In this document: piece by piece, positions 49,675-60,471 of the stretch
Layout: each line of letters opens with the position of its first letter
How positions within the stretch are numbered: position 1 is the first letter of the stretch
From: Massilibacillus massiliensis
GTDB taxonomy: Bacteria; Bacillota; Negativicutes; FLKF01
Reading direction: 5' to 3'
NCBI RefSeq assembly: GCF_900086705.1
Contig: NZ_LT575483.1
Span: forward strand, 3,329,533-3,393,532
DNA length: 64,000 nt
Notes under the pieces: model-generated
The model's input: the letters and a program-made list of their open reading frames with translations, nothing else
Told to the model about the DNA's origin: nothing
Database searches by the model: none
Translations under genes and position numbers: made by a program

Positions 49675-50640
49675 GTGAAAAAAATTATTGATGATACAAG
49701 ACTTATTTTTAAATGCTGTAGTTTGTATTATGAAGATGAAATGAGTCAACAAGAGATTTGCGATTATCTTGGAATTTCAAGGCCATCAGTTTCGAGAATG
49801 TTAAAGTTAGGGAAAGAACAAGGTATTGTTAAAGTTGAAATTATTAGTCCATATAATTTAACCTTCGGAAAATTAGAACGTTCCTTAGAAAAAAAATTTT
49901 CGCTGAAAGAAGTTATTGTAGTAGATTCAAGTCCTTTACAAATAGGTACAGAAAGAATCAGTAGCAATTTAGGGGAAGAAACTTTAAGTTATTTGTCGCG
50001 AACTCTATATGACGGAGAAGTTGTCGGTGTATCAATGGGGATGACTTTACAGAACGTAATCCGAGCAAAAAGTACGATGGATGAAGAGATAAAATGCACG
50101 TTTGTACCGATCGTCGGTGGCGTTGGTCAAAGTAGAATTGAAATTCATTCGAACTATATTGCTGGAGAATTTGCTAAGTTGTTTAATGGGGAATGTGTTC
50201 AGTTTTTCTCTCCTGCAGTATTTTCTAATGTATCTGTGTTGGAAGGATTTTTAAATGAAAAAACTGTAAAAAGTATTTTCAATATTTATAAAAATGTAAC
50301 AACCTTAATTATGGGAATTGGTATCACACAACGTGGAGCATCTACGTTATTAGAGACTGGTTATATTGATGAAAAAGAATTAGATAGTTTTGTGAAAGAT
50401 GGCGCAGTTGGCGACATATCATTGCAGTTTTTCGATAAATATGGGAGTATAGAAAAATTCAGAAATTTCAATCAAAGAGTTGCGGGAATGTCAAGTGAAC
50501 AACTGAAAAAAGTTCCTAAACGTATTGGTATTGCAGGTGGCAGCCAAAAAGCAGAAGCTGTACTAGGCGCAATCAATGGTGGTTTTGTAAATATTTTAAT
50601 TACGGATATTGATTGTGCGAAAGTATTGATTGATGCATGA
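49675..50640 (+). CDS. SorC-family sugar-binding transcriptional regulator
   Basis: 321 aa. N-terminal HTH (about 17-50: MSQQEICDYLGISRPSVSRMLKLGKEQGIVKVEI) and a C-terminal sugar-phosphate-binding domain (GVSMGMTLQNV, FVPIVGGVGQ, IMGIGITQRGAS, RIGIAGGSQKAEAVLGAINGG). GTG 49675 follows GGAGG by seven bases. It heads the PTS operon and probably responds to the phosphorylated polyol. Confidence 0.92.
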   Translation: MKKIIDDTRLIFKCCSLYYEDEMSQQEICDYLGISRPSVSRMLKLGKEQGIVKVEIISPYNLTFGKLERSLEKKFSLKEVIVVDSSPLQIGTERISSNLGEETLSYLSRTLYDGEVVGVSMGMTLQNVIRAKSTMDEEIKCTFVPIVGGVGQSRIEIHSNYIAGEFAKLFNGECVQFFSPAVFSNVSVLEGFLNEKTVKSIFNIYKNVTTLIMGIGITQRGASTLLETGYIDEKELDSFVKDGAVGDISLQFFDKYGSIEKFRNFNQRVAGMSSEQLKKVPKRIGIAGGSQKAEAVLGAINGGFVNILITDIDCAKVLIDA

Positions 50641-50670
50641 GATCTAAATGAAGGGAGAAAATAAATTTAG

Positions 50671-51060
50671 ATGGATTTAACAAAAGTATTTATATTCTTA
50701 TTTGTACTTATGTTAGCACAAGCAATTGGAACTTATGTACAAGTACAACAATATAAAAAAGCTGTGCGACGATTGCACAAATTAGGTAATGTTGGTATTG
50801 GTAGTAAAAGAGGTAAATTATCTAGAGGGAATATTGTGTTAATCGCTTGTGATCGCAATGGTGTTATCACAGCAGGAAAGATTATGGAAGGCTTTACAAT
50901 CTTTACTACATTTAAAGATCTCTCCGGTATTGTTGGAAAGACGATTTATACTTTGAAAGATGAATATGTGCAACTACCAGAGAAACAGAAAAAAAAGTAT
51001 AAAGCGCATATGCAGGCATTGGATGCTTTGGAATTACGATTGAATCCAATTGAAGAGTAG
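50671..51060 (+). CDS. GutM/SrlM-family operon activator
   Basis: A 129-aa protein with one N-terminal membrane segment (about 5-22) and a soluble domain. It matches the glucitol operon activator family (VRRLHKLGNVGIGSKRGKLSRGNIVLIACDRNGVITAGKIMEG). In E. coli GutM activates the srl genes. It lies between the SorC regulator and the IIC gene. SD is distant (GGGAG 13-14 bases before ATG). The 130 bases after it hold only an imperfect hairpin (about 51109-51153). Confidence 0.88.
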   Translation: MDLTKVFIFLFVLMLAQAIGTYVQVQQYKKAVRRLHKLGNVGIGSKRGKLSRGNIVLIACDRNGVITAGKIMEGFTIFTTFKDLSGIVGKTIYTLKDEYVQLPEKQKKKYKAHMQALDALELRLNPIEE

Positions 51061-51192
51061 TATTGGTGATGTTAATGAAGTATGTCTAGAATTTCGCTTG
51101 ATAAGGGCCCTATTGAGTGAATGGTGGTGATCAATCAGTAACTCTAAATAGGACAACTTCTGAACATAAAAAAATCAGGGAGGCAAAATATT

Positions 51193-51720
51193 ATGGAATT
51201 TATAGCTGGATTAGCAAATGGTTTTATGGAGCTTTTTAAAGCAGGAGCTGCGACGTTTGCATCTTGGGTAGCTGGAATTATACCTCTAATCGTTGTTTTA
51301 ATGACTGCTGTTAGTGCCGTTATTAAATTAATTGGTGAAGAACGTGTGCACTCATTAGCGCAGAAAGCAACCAAAAATATTATTACTCGGTATACAATTT
51401 TACCAATATTGGCGGTTTTATTTTTAGGAAATCCGATGTGTTATAGTTTTGGTAGATTTGTTGAAGCAAAACATAAACCATCCTTTTATGATGCAACAGT
51501 AAGTTTTCTTCATCCGGTAACTGGCTTATTCCCTCATGCAAATGGTGGCGAGCTCTTCGTTTATATGGGAATTGCAGCAGGTATTACAACCTTAGGTCTT
51601 CCTTTAGGTGAGTTAGCAGTTCGATATTTCTTAGTGGGTGTCATTGTTATCTTCATTCGTGGTGTTGTCACTGAAAAAATCTATGCTTCAATGAAAGCAA
51701 AAGAAGAAAGAGTTTCATAA
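51193..51720 (+). CDS. srlA: PTS glucitol/sorbitol-type IIC component
   Basis: 175 aa with three or four membrane segments. The SrlA signatures LFLGNPMCYSFGRFVEAKHKPSFYDA and HPVTGLFPHANGGELFVY are present. It forms the permease with the IIBC protein encoded next. SD AGGGAGG. The name reflects the family; the actual polyol is unknown. Confidence 0.92.
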   Translation: MEFIAGLANGFMELFKAGAATFASWVAGIIPLIVVLMTAVSAVIKLIGEERVHSLAQKATKNIITRYTILPILAVLFLGNPMCYSFGRFVEAKHKPSFYDATVSFLHPVTGLFPHANGGELFVYMGIAAGITTLGLPLGELAVRYFLVGVIVIFIRGVVTEKIYASMKAKEERVS

Positions 51721-51753
51721 ATAAATTGAAGAATATTAGGGAGGGTGGATCTT

Positions 51754-52782
51754 ATGTATAAATCAATTACGATTTCTAGAGGAAGTGGCGGTTGGGGCGG
51801 ACCTTTAACAATTATGCCAACGGATACCTGTAATAAGATTGTGAGTGTAACAGGCGGTGGAATTCATCCTATTGCTGCTAAAATTGCCGAAATGACAGGC
51901 TGTGAAGCAATCGATGGGTTTAAAACTGCAATTCCGGATGATCAAATACTTGTAGCTGTAGTCGATTGCGGTGGTACTGCACGATGTGGTGTCTATCCTA
52001 AAAAGAAAGTTTTCACTGTAAACTTGACACCGGTTGGGAAAGTTGGTCCGCTTGCACAATATATTACTGAAAATCTATATGTATCAGCTGTAACGGAAAC
52101 TTGTTTGGCATATGCGGCAGAAGGAACACCATTGACTAGCAAAGATGGGAGCAACGCAGGAACTGCTGCTCCATCGAGTCAAAGTAACGCGAATGAACCG
52201 AAAACAAAAGCGCAGGCTAGAGCCGAACTTGCAAAAATGAATGCTGGAAAACAAACGAATTTTATTACTAAACTGGGTATCGGTGTTGGTGGTGTAGTAA
52301 ATAAATTCTATCAAGCTGGTCGTGAAACCATTGATATGGTTGTGAAAACAATTTTACCTTTCATGGCTTTCGTAAGTATGATTATCGGTATAATCAGTGC
52401 TTCGGGTATTGGTGATATTATTGCGCAGACCATCTCACCTTTAGCGAGTACACTTCCGGGGATGTTAGTGATTTCTGTTATATGTTCCTTGCCGTTTATT
52501 TCACCGGTAATTGGACCTGGTGCCGTTATCGCACAAGTTGTAGGTACTTTATTAGGGGTTCAAATTGGCTTAGGGCATATTCCTCCGCAATATGCTTTAC
52601 CAGCGTTATTTGCAATTAATGCACAAGTTGGTGGAGACTTTGTCCCAGTTGGTTTAAGTCTTGGTGAAGCGGATCCTGAAACAATTGAGCTTGGCGTTCC
52701 TGCTGTATTATATTCACGTGTTATTACAGGACCATTATCAGTAATTATTGCTTATTTTTGCAGTTTTGGTCTTTATTTATAG
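51754..52782 (+). CDS. srlE: PTS glucitol/sorbitol-type IIBC component
   Basis: 342 aa. N-terminal IIB domain with the phosphorylated Cys in [15 protein letters not shown], a polar linker rich in Ser, Asn and Lys (about 130-165), and a C-terminal IIC domain with several spans ([35 protein letters not shown]). ATG 51754 has GGGAGG eight bases upstream; GTG 51745 overlaps it. Confidence 0.93.
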   Translation: MYKSITISRGSGGWGGPLTIMPTDTCNKIVSVTGGGIHPIAAKIAEMTGCEAIDGFKTAIPDDQILVAVVDCGGTARCGVYPKKKVFTVNLTPVGKVGPLAQYITENLYVSAVTETCLAYAAEGTPLTSKDGSNAGTAAPSSQSNANEPKTKAQARAELAKMNAGKQTNFITKLGIGVGGVVNKFYQAGRETIDMVVKTILPFMAFVSMIIGIISASGIGDIIAQTISPLASTLPGMLVISVICSLPFISPVIGPGAVIAQVVGTLLGVQIGLGHIPPQYALPALFAINAQVGGDFVPVGLSLGEADPETIELGVPAVLYSRVITGPLSVIIAYFCSFGLYL

Positions 52783-52796
52783 AAGGAGGAAGCTAA

Positions 52797-53165
52797 ATGA
52801 AATATCGTTCTGAAATTACTGGTTGGGGTGAAGAAGCTTTATTTTTCCTAAAAGAAAAGGATATGAATTTCATTATTCTTTTTAATGAAGGCGCACCACC
52901 AGAATTAGCAGAAATCGCAGTGCTTCATAAACCTGCTCCTATTCTTGCTGAATTAGAAGTCGGTGATACCGTTATCATTTGTGAAAAGGTATTCACGATT
53001 ACTGCAATTGGAGAAGAAGCACGACATACCCTGAAAGAGTTGGGGCATTGTACTTTAAGCTTCAAAGGTGGTACAGAGCCAGAACGTCCAGGTTGTATTA
53101 TGCTAGAAGGTGATGACTTAAAAGCAGAAGATTTTACTGCGGGAAGTCTGATTGAAATTTACTAA
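52797..53165 (+). CDS. srlB: PTS glucitol/sorbitol-type IIA component
   Basis: A 122-aa soluble phosphocarrier of the GutB family; FNEGAPPELAEIAVLHKPAP contains the candidate active His. GDTVIICEKVFTITAIGEEARHTLKELGHCTLSFKGG is a family hallmark. It starts 14 bases after srlE with SD AAGGAGG. Confidence 0.92.
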   Translation: MKYRSEITGWGEEALFFLKEKDMNFIILFNEGAPPELAEIAVLHKPAPILAELEVGDTVIICEKVFTITAIGEEARHTLKELGHCTLSFKGGTEPERPGCIMLEGDDLKAEDFTAGSLIEIY

Positions 53166-53243
53166 TTCAAATTTTACAACATGTCAACATGAGGCGTATT
53201 GCAAAGTATGAAATATTAAAAACAAGAAAAGGAAGTATGAATT

Positions 53244-54539
53244 ATGTTAAACATGAATCAAAAGTTGATCAAACGTCAACAAGAAGGTAAAATTATTCGC
53301 ACTGGTATTGTTGGTGCTGGGCAAATGGGAAGAGGCATGGTAACACAAATGGTGTTGATGCAAGGCATCATGCCAGCAATTGTATCAGACATTAATGTTG
53401 AAAATGCAGTGCATGCTTTTCATTATGCAGGAATTAAGGATGATCAGATTGCAATCGTAGATAATATCCAAGATGCAAATAAATCGATTGAAGCTGGTAA
53501 ATATGTTGCAACTGTAAATGCAGATTTAATTTCACAAGCCAATTTAGTGGAATGTGCGATTGATGCTACAGGTGTTCCTGATGTTGGGGCTAAAGTTGCT
53601 ACTGATGCAATCAAAAATGGCAAACATGTCGTGATGTTAAATGTAGAAACTGACGTTGTTATTGGACCATATCTTAAAAAATTAGCAGAACAAAACGGTG
53701 TAATTTACACAGGTTCCGCTGGGGATGAACCTGGTGCTGTTATGGAACTTTATTGTTTTGCAAAAGCAATGGGCATGGATGTAAAAGTTATGGGGAAAGG
53801 TAAAAATAATAAACTAGATTATGCTTGTAACCCAGATACTGTATTAGAAGAAGCAACAAGACGTGTGATGAGCCCTAAAATGCTTTGTGCATTTAAAGAT
53901 GGTACAAAAACAATGGTAGAAATGACTGCGATGTCTAATGCTACTGGTTTAATTCCAGATGTAATTGGCGGACATGGAATTGCAGCAACGGTAAAAGAAT
54001 TGCCTGAAATTTATAAATTGAAAAAAGATGGCGGTATATTAAATAAACATGGTGTTGTTGAATATGTAAATGGTATTGCACCTGGTGTATTTGTTGCTGT
54101 GTCTACAGAAAACGAAGAAATTGCGTATCAAATGCGTTATCATAGCATGGGACCTGGTCCATTATGGATTTTATATCGTCCATATCATTTATGTAATTTA
54201 GAAACGCCTTTAACTGTAGCGAAAGCAGTGATTGATGGTGAATCAACAATCGTTCCAATTGATGGTTTGGTGAGCGAATGTATTACTGTTGCAAAAACAG
54301 ATTTAAAAGCAGGTCAATACATTGATGGTATTGGTGGCTATACAACATATGGTTCTATTGCTACTGCAGCTGAATCTGATGCAAAAGGTTATGTTCCTTA
54401 CGGATTGGTTACGAAAAAGACAAAAATGTTAAAAGATGCGAAAAAAGGTCAATTATTAACGTTAGATATGGTTGAGCTTGATACATCTACGTTGATTTAC
54501 AAACTTCGTAAAGAGCAAGATGCAATGTACAAGAAATAA
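53244..54539 (+). CDS. COG4091/DRL-like NAD(P)-dependent oxidoreductase with SAF domain
   Basis: 431 aa. Rossmann start GIVGAGQMGRGMV (about 22-34), a homoserine-dehydrogenase-like catalytic middle (CAIDATGVPDVGAKVATDAI, GSAGDEPGAVMELYCFAKAMGMDV), and a C-terminal SAF-like domain (about 345-425). Brucella DRL, an alternative DXP reductoisomerase, belongs to this superfamily. Here it stands where srlD (sorbitol-6-P dehydrogenase) would be, so it may oxidise or oxido-isomerise the imported polyol phosphate. The substrate is not deducible from sequence. Last gene of the operon. Confidence 0.85.
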   Translation: MLNMNQKLIKRQQEGKIIRTGIVGAGQMGRGMVTQMVLMQGIMPAIVSDINVENAVHAFHYAGIKDDQIAIVDNIQDANKSIEAGKYVATVNADLISQANLVECAIDATGVPDVGAKVATDAIKNGKHVVMLNVETDVVIGPYLKKLAEQNGVIYTGSAGDEPGAVMELYCFAKAMGMDVKVMGKGKNNKLDYACNPDTVLEEATRRVMSPKMLCAFKDGTKTMVEMTAMSNATGLIPDVIGGHGIAATVKELPEIYKLKKDGGILNKHGVVEYVNGIAPGVFVAVSTENEEIAYQMRYHSMGPGPLWILYRPYHLCNLETPLTVAKAVIDGESTIVPIDGLVSECITVAKTDLKAGQYIDGIGGYTTYGSIATAAESDAKGYVPYGLVTKKTKMLKDAKKGQLLTLDMVELDTSTLIYKLRKEQDAMYKK

Positions 54540-54547
54540 AATGGAAC

Positions 54548-54582
54548 AAAAAAGCTGCCGCGCAGATGCGGCAGCTTTTTTT
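54548..54582 (+). terminator. Terminator of the polyol PTS operon
   Basis: AAAAAAGCTGCCGC / GCGGCAGCTTTTTT with a six-base loop. Confidence 0.95.
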
Positions 54583-54665
54583 CTGTGGCTATTTCTAAAC
54601 TTAAATTTAAGTATTTGATTTGACGCGATTGTTTATATTATGATATGAAATGGAGGTGAAGTGAA

Positions 54666-55082
54666 ATGCGCGAAATAGAGCTTATAGAAAAAACAAAGAT
54701 TCAAACAGCTCTTCTACATACAAAACGTCAATATTTAGTTGGTGAATTGTCCTTGCCGCAGGAACTTAACTATTTACACGATGAAAATGTTGAAGCAGGT
54801 ATTACGGAATATAAAGAATATACCATTGAGGAACCGCATTATCATAAAAATACGACAGAATATATTTATGTTTTAGAAGGAGAAAGTAAATATATAAATG
54901 TAGAGACACAAAAGGAGACAATCGTTAAGAAAGGAGATTTCTTTTTAATTCGTAGCGGAATTACCTATGCACAGAAATCAAAGGCTGGTTTGAAATTAGT
55001 ATTTTTCAAATATCCATCTGGCAATGATAAAGTGCCCGTACAAGATGATGGAAGCTTAGAAAATTGGTATAAAGCGTGGTAG
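54666..55082 (+). CDS. Single-domain cupin protein
   Basis: 138 aa. Cupin motif 1 EPHYHKNTTEYIYVLEGES supplies two His and a Glu for a metal; motif 2 (about 85-105, KKGDFFLIRSG) lacks the usual His. Function unknown; sugar isomerase, sensor or dioxygenase roles are all possible. SD GGAGGTGAAG. It lies after the PTS terminator, so co-transcription with that operon is not shown. Confidence 0.8.
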   Translation: MREIELIEKTKIQTALLHTKRQYLVGELSLPQELNYLHDENVEAGITEYKEYTIEEPHYHKNTTEYIYVLEGESKYINVETQKETIVKKGDFFLIRSGITYAQKSKAGLKLVFFKYPSGNDKVPVQDDGSLENWYKAW

Positions 55083-55250
55083 GTTTTACTTTAATATAAA
55101 AATTTGATGGAAAGTTTAATAATTTTCGTATATTTTTCTTAAGATGTGCTAAATTAGATAAAGATTACCATTAAGTTAAGCAATAAAACAGAGGAAAATT
55201 GTGAATTAGTCAAATCCTATTTTCTATAAAAGTTTTGTCAAATAAGTTCG

Positions 55251-55368
55251 TTGATTTAATTTTTAGGTAGAATATGTTATAATTATTAATGATGATACAC
55301 CACGACCCGTGTGCATGCAAAAGATTGATAAAACAAGTGTTGACATTGATTATGACTCATGGTATTAT
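55251..55368 (+). promoter_or_regulatory. str operon promoters
   Basis: A clear promoter: TTGACA (55340-55345), 17 bases, TATTAT (55363-55368). An upstream extended -10 (TGTTATAAT, 55275-55283) may be a second. The rest of the 340-base gap (55083-55250) is AT-rich and I see no gene in it. Confidence 0.75.
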
Positions 55369-55422
55369 ATACGAGTGCCTGAAACAAGAAAGCATTGATC
55401 TACAAGTATGGGAGTGAATAAA

Positions 55423-55668
55423 ATGTCGCTCGACACATTGAAGACTGCCAAAAAAGTGATTGGCATAAAACAAGTTATGAAAGCTGTCAACAAAGGCTTA
55501 TGCAAAAAAGTTTTTATTGCACAAGATGCTGATTTAAGAGTTGTAGACCCGCTTAAGAATTTATGTGAGAAACATGGGATTGAAGTAGTCGAGATAGCAA
55601 CGATGATTGAATTGGGAAAGGCTTGCACGATTGAAGTGGGAGCTGCTGCAGTGGCTGTTTTAAAATAA
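55423..55668 (+). CDS. L7Ae-family RNA-binding protein (YbxF/L7Ae-like)
   Basis: 81 aa. L7Ae/L30e fold (KVIGIKQVMKAVNKGLCKKVFIAQDADLRVVDPLKNLCEKHGIEVVEI). Binds K-turn RNA; role in Firmicutes uncertain. Its normal place is rpoC-ybxF-rpsL, here split from rpoC. ATG 55423 with GGGAGTG upstream. Confidence 0.93.
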   Translation: MSLDTLKTAKKVIGIKQVMKAVNKGLCKKVFIAQDADLRVVDPLKNLCEKHGIEVVEIATMIELGKACTIEVGAAAVAVLK

Positions 55669-55755
55669 TCTTGTTAAATATTCTATCTCTTTATATAGAG
55701 AATTGAGGTAGGATTATTAAATAATAAATTTGATATCAGGGAAGGGGGTGCATGT

Positions 55756-56133
55756 ATGCCTACAATTAGTCAATTGGTACGTAAAAGTAGAGAAAACATG
55801 GAGAAGAAATCTACATCACCAGCGTTGAAAGAATGTCCACAAAAACGTGGTGTTTGTACGAGAGTATATACAACTACTCCTAAGAAACCGAACTCTGCGT
55901 TGAGAAAAGTAGCAAGGGTTCGTCTTACGAATAGTATTGAAGTAACAGCTTATATTCCAGGTATTGGTCACAATCTTCAAGAACATAGTGTTGTGTTGAT
56001 TAGAGGCGGCAGAGTAAAAGATTTACCAGGGGTTCGTTATCATATCGTCCGTGGTGCTTTAGATACTGCTGGCGTTCAAAATCGTACACAGTCAAGATCT
56101 AAATATGGTGCGAAACGCGCTAAAAAGAAATAA
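55756..56133 (+). CDS. rpsL: 30S ribosomal protein S12
   Basis: 125 aa. [18 protein letters not shown] and [16 protein letters not shown] are present; the Lys residues at the streptomycin-resistance positions (equal to E. coli K42 and K87) are unchanged. SD AAGGGGGTG. First classical str gene. Confidence 0.98.
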   Translation: MPTISQLVRKSRENMEKKSTSPALKECPQKRGVCTRVYTTTPKKPNSALRKVARVRLTNSIEVTAYIPGIGHNLQEHSVVLIRGGRVKDLPGVRYHIVRGALDTAGVQNRTQSRSKYGAKRAKKK

Positions 56134-56151
56134 TATATGTTCGATATATGA

Positions 56152-56649
<498 letters not shown>

Positions 56650-56698
56650 TATCTAGAACATAATCATTATCTTTACACTAATAAGGAGCGATGTAATA

Positions 56699-58777
56699 GT
56701 GGGTAGACAGTTTCCTCTCGAAAAGACGCGGAACATAGGGATTATGGCACATATTGATGCCGGTAAAACCACTACTACTGAACGTATTCTGTTTTATACA
56801 GGAAAAGTACACAAAATTGGTGAGGTTCATGAAGGTGCTGCTACTATGGACTGGATGGAGCAGGAACAAGAGAGAGGTATTACTATTACTTCTGCTGCTA
56901 CAACTTGTCAATGGTTAGATCATCGTATCAACATTATTGACACGCCAGGTCACGTGGACTTTACAGTTGAAGTAGAACGTTCATTAAGAGTGCTTGATGG
57001 ATCAGTTGCTGTGTTCTGTGCTAAAGGTGGGGTTGAACCTCAATCTGAAACAGTATGGCGCCAAGCTGATAAATATAGCGTACCTCGTATGGCGTATGTA
57101 AATAAAATGGATATCTTGGGTGCGGATTTCTACCGAGTTGTTGATATGATCAAAACTCGGTTGCATGCAAATCCGGTTGCACTTCAGCTTCCAATTGGTT
57201 CGGAAGATACATTCTTGGGAATGGTTGATCTAATTAAAATGGATGCGATTATTTACACGGATGATCTTGGTAAAACTAGTGAAGAAGTTGCTATTCCGGA
57301 TGATATGAAAGAAAAAGCTGAAGAATATCGTCAAATTCTATTAGATGCAGTTGCTGAAACTGACGATGAATTAATGATGAAATATTTGGAAGGCGAAGAA
57401 CTAACAGAAGAAGAAATCAGAGCAGCGATTCGTAAAGCGACGATTGATTGCAAAATGACACCTGTACTTTGTGGTTCTTCTTATAAGAATAAAGGCGTTC
57501 AACCAATGCTTGATGCAGTCATTGACTACATGCCTTCACCGCTTGATATTCCAGCGATTAAAGGTGTTGACCCAGATACTGGTGAAGAAGACAAACGTGA
57601 AGCAGATGATAAGTTACCGTTTTCGGCATTAGCTTTCAAAATTATGGCTGATCCGTATGTAGGTAAATTAGCGTTTTTCCGTGTTTATTCAGGTAGCATT
57701 ACTTCTGGATCTTATGTATTTAACTCGACAAAAGGCAAAAAAGAACGTATTGGACGTATTCTTCAAATGCATGCAAATCGCCGCGAAGAAATTGATACAG
57801 TTTATAGTGGTGATATAGCTGCTGCTGTTGGTTTAAAAGATACAGTTACTGGTGATACACTCTGTGATGAAAAAGAGCCAATTATATTGGAATCTATGGA
57901 ATTCCCAGAGCCAGTTATTTCCGTTGCTGTTGAACCAAAAACGAAAGCTGACCAAGAAAAAATGGGTATTGCGTTAGCAAGACTTGCAGAAGAAGATCCT
58001 ACATTCCGGATGAGAACTGACCAAGAAACAGGTCAATGTATCATTTCTGGTATGGGTGAACTTCATTTGGAAATTATCGTTGACCGTATGCTTCGTGAGT
58101 TTAAAGTAGATTGTACAGTAGGTAAGCCGCAAGTTGCTTATCGTGAAACAATCCGTAAACAAGTGAAAGCAGAAGGAAAATTTGTTCGTCAATCCGGTGG
58201 TCGCGGTCAATACGGTCACTGCTTGCTTGAACTTGTACCACAAGAACCAGGTGTTGGTTTCAGCTTTGAAAACAAAGTTGTCGGTGGTGCGATTCCTAAA
58301 GAATATATTAACCCAATTGAAGCTGGTATCAAAGAAGCTATGGAAAATGGTGTTGTTGCTGGTTACCCAATGGTTGATATTAAAGTTATTGTTTATGATG
58401 GTTCTTATCATGATGTCGATTCATCTGAAATGGCATTTAAAATTGCCGGTTCTATGGGCTTTAAATCTGGTGCACAAAAAGCTACACCAGTGCTGTTGGA
58501 ACCATATATGAAAGTTGAAGTCGTAGTTCCGGAAGAGTACATGGGTGATGTTATTGGTGACTTAAACTCAAGACGTGGTCGTATCGAAGGTATGGAAGCT
58601 CGTGCTGGTGCACAAGTGATTAATGCGTTCGTTCCACTTTCTGAAATGTTTGGTTACGCTACAGATTTACGTTCTAAAACGCAAGGTCGCGGTAATTATT
58701 CCATGGAAATTTCACATTATGATGAAGTTCCTAAAAATATATCAGAAGCTATTACAGCTAAAAACAAAGGCGAATAA
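56699..58777 (+). CDS. fusA: Elongation factor G
   Basis: 692 aa. GTPase motifs [14 protein letters not shown] and NKMD; switch I EQERGITI. Drives translocation and, with RRF, ribosome recycling. GTG start with AAGGAG. Fifty bases after rpsG in the str operon. Confidence 0.98.
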   Translation: MGRQFPLEKTRNIGIMAHIDAGKTTTTERILFYTGKVHKIGEVHEGAATMDWMEQEQERGITITSAATTCQWLDHRINIIDTPGHVDFTVEVERSLRVLDGSVAVFCAKGGVEPQSETVWRQADKYSVPRMAYVNKMDILGADFYRVVDMIKTRLHANPVALQLPIGSEDTFLGMVDLIKMDAIIYTDDLGKTSEEVAIPDDMKEKAEEYRQILLDAVAETDDELMMKYLEGEELTEEEIRAAIRKATIDCKMTPVLCGSSYKNKGVQPMLDAVIDYMPSPLDIPAIKGVDPDTGEEDKREADDKLPFSALAFKIMADPYVGKLAFFRVYSGSITSGSYVFNSTKGKKERIGRILQMHANRREEIDTVYSGDIAAAVGLKDTVTGDTLCDEKEPIILESMEFPEPVISVAVEPKTKADQEKMGIALARLAEEDPTFRMRTDQETGQCIISGMGELHLEIIVDRMLREFKVDCTVGKPQVAYRETIRKQVKAEGKFVRQSGGRGQYGHCLLELVPQEPGVGFSFENKVVGGAIPKEYINPIEAGIKEAMENGVVAGYPMVDIKVIVYDGSYHDVDSSEMAFKIAGSMGFKSGAQKATPVLLEPYMKVEVVVPEEYMGDVIGDLNSRRGRIEGMEARAGAQVINAFVPLSEMFGYATDLRSKTQGRGNYSMEISHYDEVPKNISEAITAKNKGE

Positions 58778-58792
58778 GGGGGATTATTAACA

Positions 58793-59980
58793 ATGGCAAA
58801 ACAAAAGTTTGAAAGAAATAAACCACATGTAAACATTGGTACAATTGGTCACGTTGACCATGGTAAAACTACATTGACAGCTGCTATTACGAAAGTTTTA
58901 GCAAAAACTGGCGGCGCTGATTTTATGGATTATTCCATGATCGACAAAGCACCAGAAGAAAGAGAACGCGGTATTACAATCAATACTTCACACGTTGAAT
59001 ATGAAACTGCAAAAAGACATTATGCTCACGTTGACTGCCCGGGCCATGCTGACTATGTTAAAAACATGATCACTGGTGCTGCACAAATGGATGGTGCGAT
59101 CTTAGTAGTAAGTGCTGCTGATGGTCCTATGCCACAAACTCGTGAACATATTCTTTTATCTCGTCAAGTTGGCGTACCAGCAATGGTAGTTTTCTTAAAC
59201 AAAGCTGACATGGTTGATGATGCAGAATTAATGGAATTAGTAGAAATGGAAGTTCGCGAACTTCTTTCCAGCTATGAATTCCCTGGCGATGACATTCCTG
59301 TTGTTTCCGGTTCCGCATTAAAAGCGCTTGAAGGCGATGCTGATTATGAAGCAAAAATCATCGAACTTATGGATGCTGTAGATGAATACATCCCAACTCC
59401 AGTTCGTGATACAGATAAAACTTTCTTAATGCCAGTCGAAGACGTTTTCACAATCACTGGTCGTGGTACAGTTGCTACTGGCCGTGTTGAACGTGGTGAA
59501 GTTAAAGTTGGCGACGTTATTGAAATCGTTGGTATGGGTGAAGCACCTAAATCAACAACTGTAACAGGCGTTGAAATGTTTAGAAAATTACTCGACAGCG
59601 CAGTAGCTGGCGATAATATCGGTGCTTTGCTTCGTGGCGTTGACCGTAAAGATATCGAACGTGGTCAAGTTCTTGCAAAACCAGGTTCTATTAAACCTCA
59701 CACAAAATTCAAAGGTGAAGTTTACGTTTTATCTAAAGAAGAAGGCGGACGTCATACTCCATTCTTCACAAACTATCGTCCACAATTCTACTTCCGTACA
59801 ACTGATGTAACTGGTGTAGTTAACTTACCAGAAGGTGTAGAAATGGTTATGCCTGGCGATAACATTCAAATGACAATTGAACTAATCACTCCAATCGCTA
59901 TTGAAGTTGGTTTACGTTTCGCTATCCGCGAAGGTGGCCGTACTGTTGGTGCTGGTGTTGTAACTGAAGTTCAAGCTTAA
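58793..59980 (+). CDS. tuf: Elongation factor Tu
   Basis: 395 aa. GTPase motifs [14 protein letters not shown] and NKAD; switch I region ERERGITI. Delivers aminoacyl-tRNA. SD GGGGG, 15 bases after fusA. Only one tuf is seen in the window. Confidence 0.99.
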   Translation: MAKQKFERNKPHVNIGTIGHVDHGKTTLTAAITKVLAKTGGADFMDYSMIDKAPEERERGITINTSHVEYETAKRHYAHVDCPGHADYVKNMITGAAQMDGAILVVSAADGPMPQTREHILLSRQVGVPAMVVFLNKADMVDDAELMELVEMEVRELLSSYEFPGDDIPVVSGSALKALEGDADYEAKIIELMDAVDEYIPTPVRDTDKTFLMPVEDVFTITGRGTVATGRVERGEVKVGDVIEIVGMGEAPKSTTVTGVEMFRKLLDSAVAGDNIGALLRGVDRKDIERGQVLAKPGSIKPHTKFKGEVYVLSKEEGGRHTPFFTNYRPQFYFRTTDVTGVVNLPEGVEMVMPGDNIQMTIELITPIAIEVGLRFAIREGGRTVGAGVVTEVQA

Positions 59981-59999
59981 TTATAGTGTTACTATGTAT

Positions 60000-60038
60000 A
60001 GGGGGCGACATCAGTCGCCCCTATAAAAAAGTTTTTTC
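60000..60038 (+). terminator. tuf terminator (T run delayed)
   Basis: ATAGGGGGCGAC / GTCGCCCCTAT, then AAAAAAG before TTTTTT. The gap between stem and T run suggests partial read-through into the S10 operon. Confidence 0.7.
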
Positions 60039-60059
60039 GGTATCCCTAATGCGATGACG

Positions 60060-60120
60060 TAGTAGATTGCTCGCAGGGTGCGAGGGAACTATTACGGAGA
60101 AATGTCCGTTCTAGAAACTG
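60060..60120 (+). promoter_or_regulatory. Structured leader of the S10 operon
   Basis: Two hairpins, CTCGCA/TGCGAG (about 60070-60084) and ACGGA/TCCGT (about 60094-60109), just before the rpsJ SD. May be an autoregulation site; no known Rfam match could be tested. Confidence 0.45.
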
Positions 60121-60142
60121 GGCGATAAGGAGGAAATATAAA

Positions 60143-60454
60143 TTGGCTAAACAACAAAAAATCAGAATTCGTCTAAAAGCATACGATCATAAGGCACTTG
60201 ATCAAAGCGCGGTGAAAATTGTTGATACTGCAAAGAGAACAGGTGCGATGGTATCAGGTCCTATTCCACTACCTACTGAAAAAAATATTTTTACAATCTT
60301 ACGTTCTCCACATGTGAATAAAGACTCTCGTGAGCAATTTGAAATGCGTACACACAAACGTCTTATTGACATCTTAGAACCAACTTCCAAAACTGTTGAC
60401 GCTTTAATGCGTTTGGATTTGCCAGCTGGTGTGGATATCGAAATTAAATTGTAA
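60143..60454 (+). CDS. rpsJ: 30S ribosomal protein S10
   Basis: 103 aa, beginning [23 protein letters not shown], with the loop [23 protein letters not shown] start with AAGGAGG nine bases upstream. First gene of the S10 operon. It also serves as NusE in antitermination. Confidence 0.98.
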   Translation: MAKQQKIRIRLKAYDHKALDQSAVKIVDTAKRTGAMVSGPIPLPTEKNIFTILRSPHVNKDSREQFEMRTHKRLIDILEPTSKTVDALMRLDLPAGVDIEIKL

Positions 60455-60471
60455 TAGAGGAGGTGGAATGA

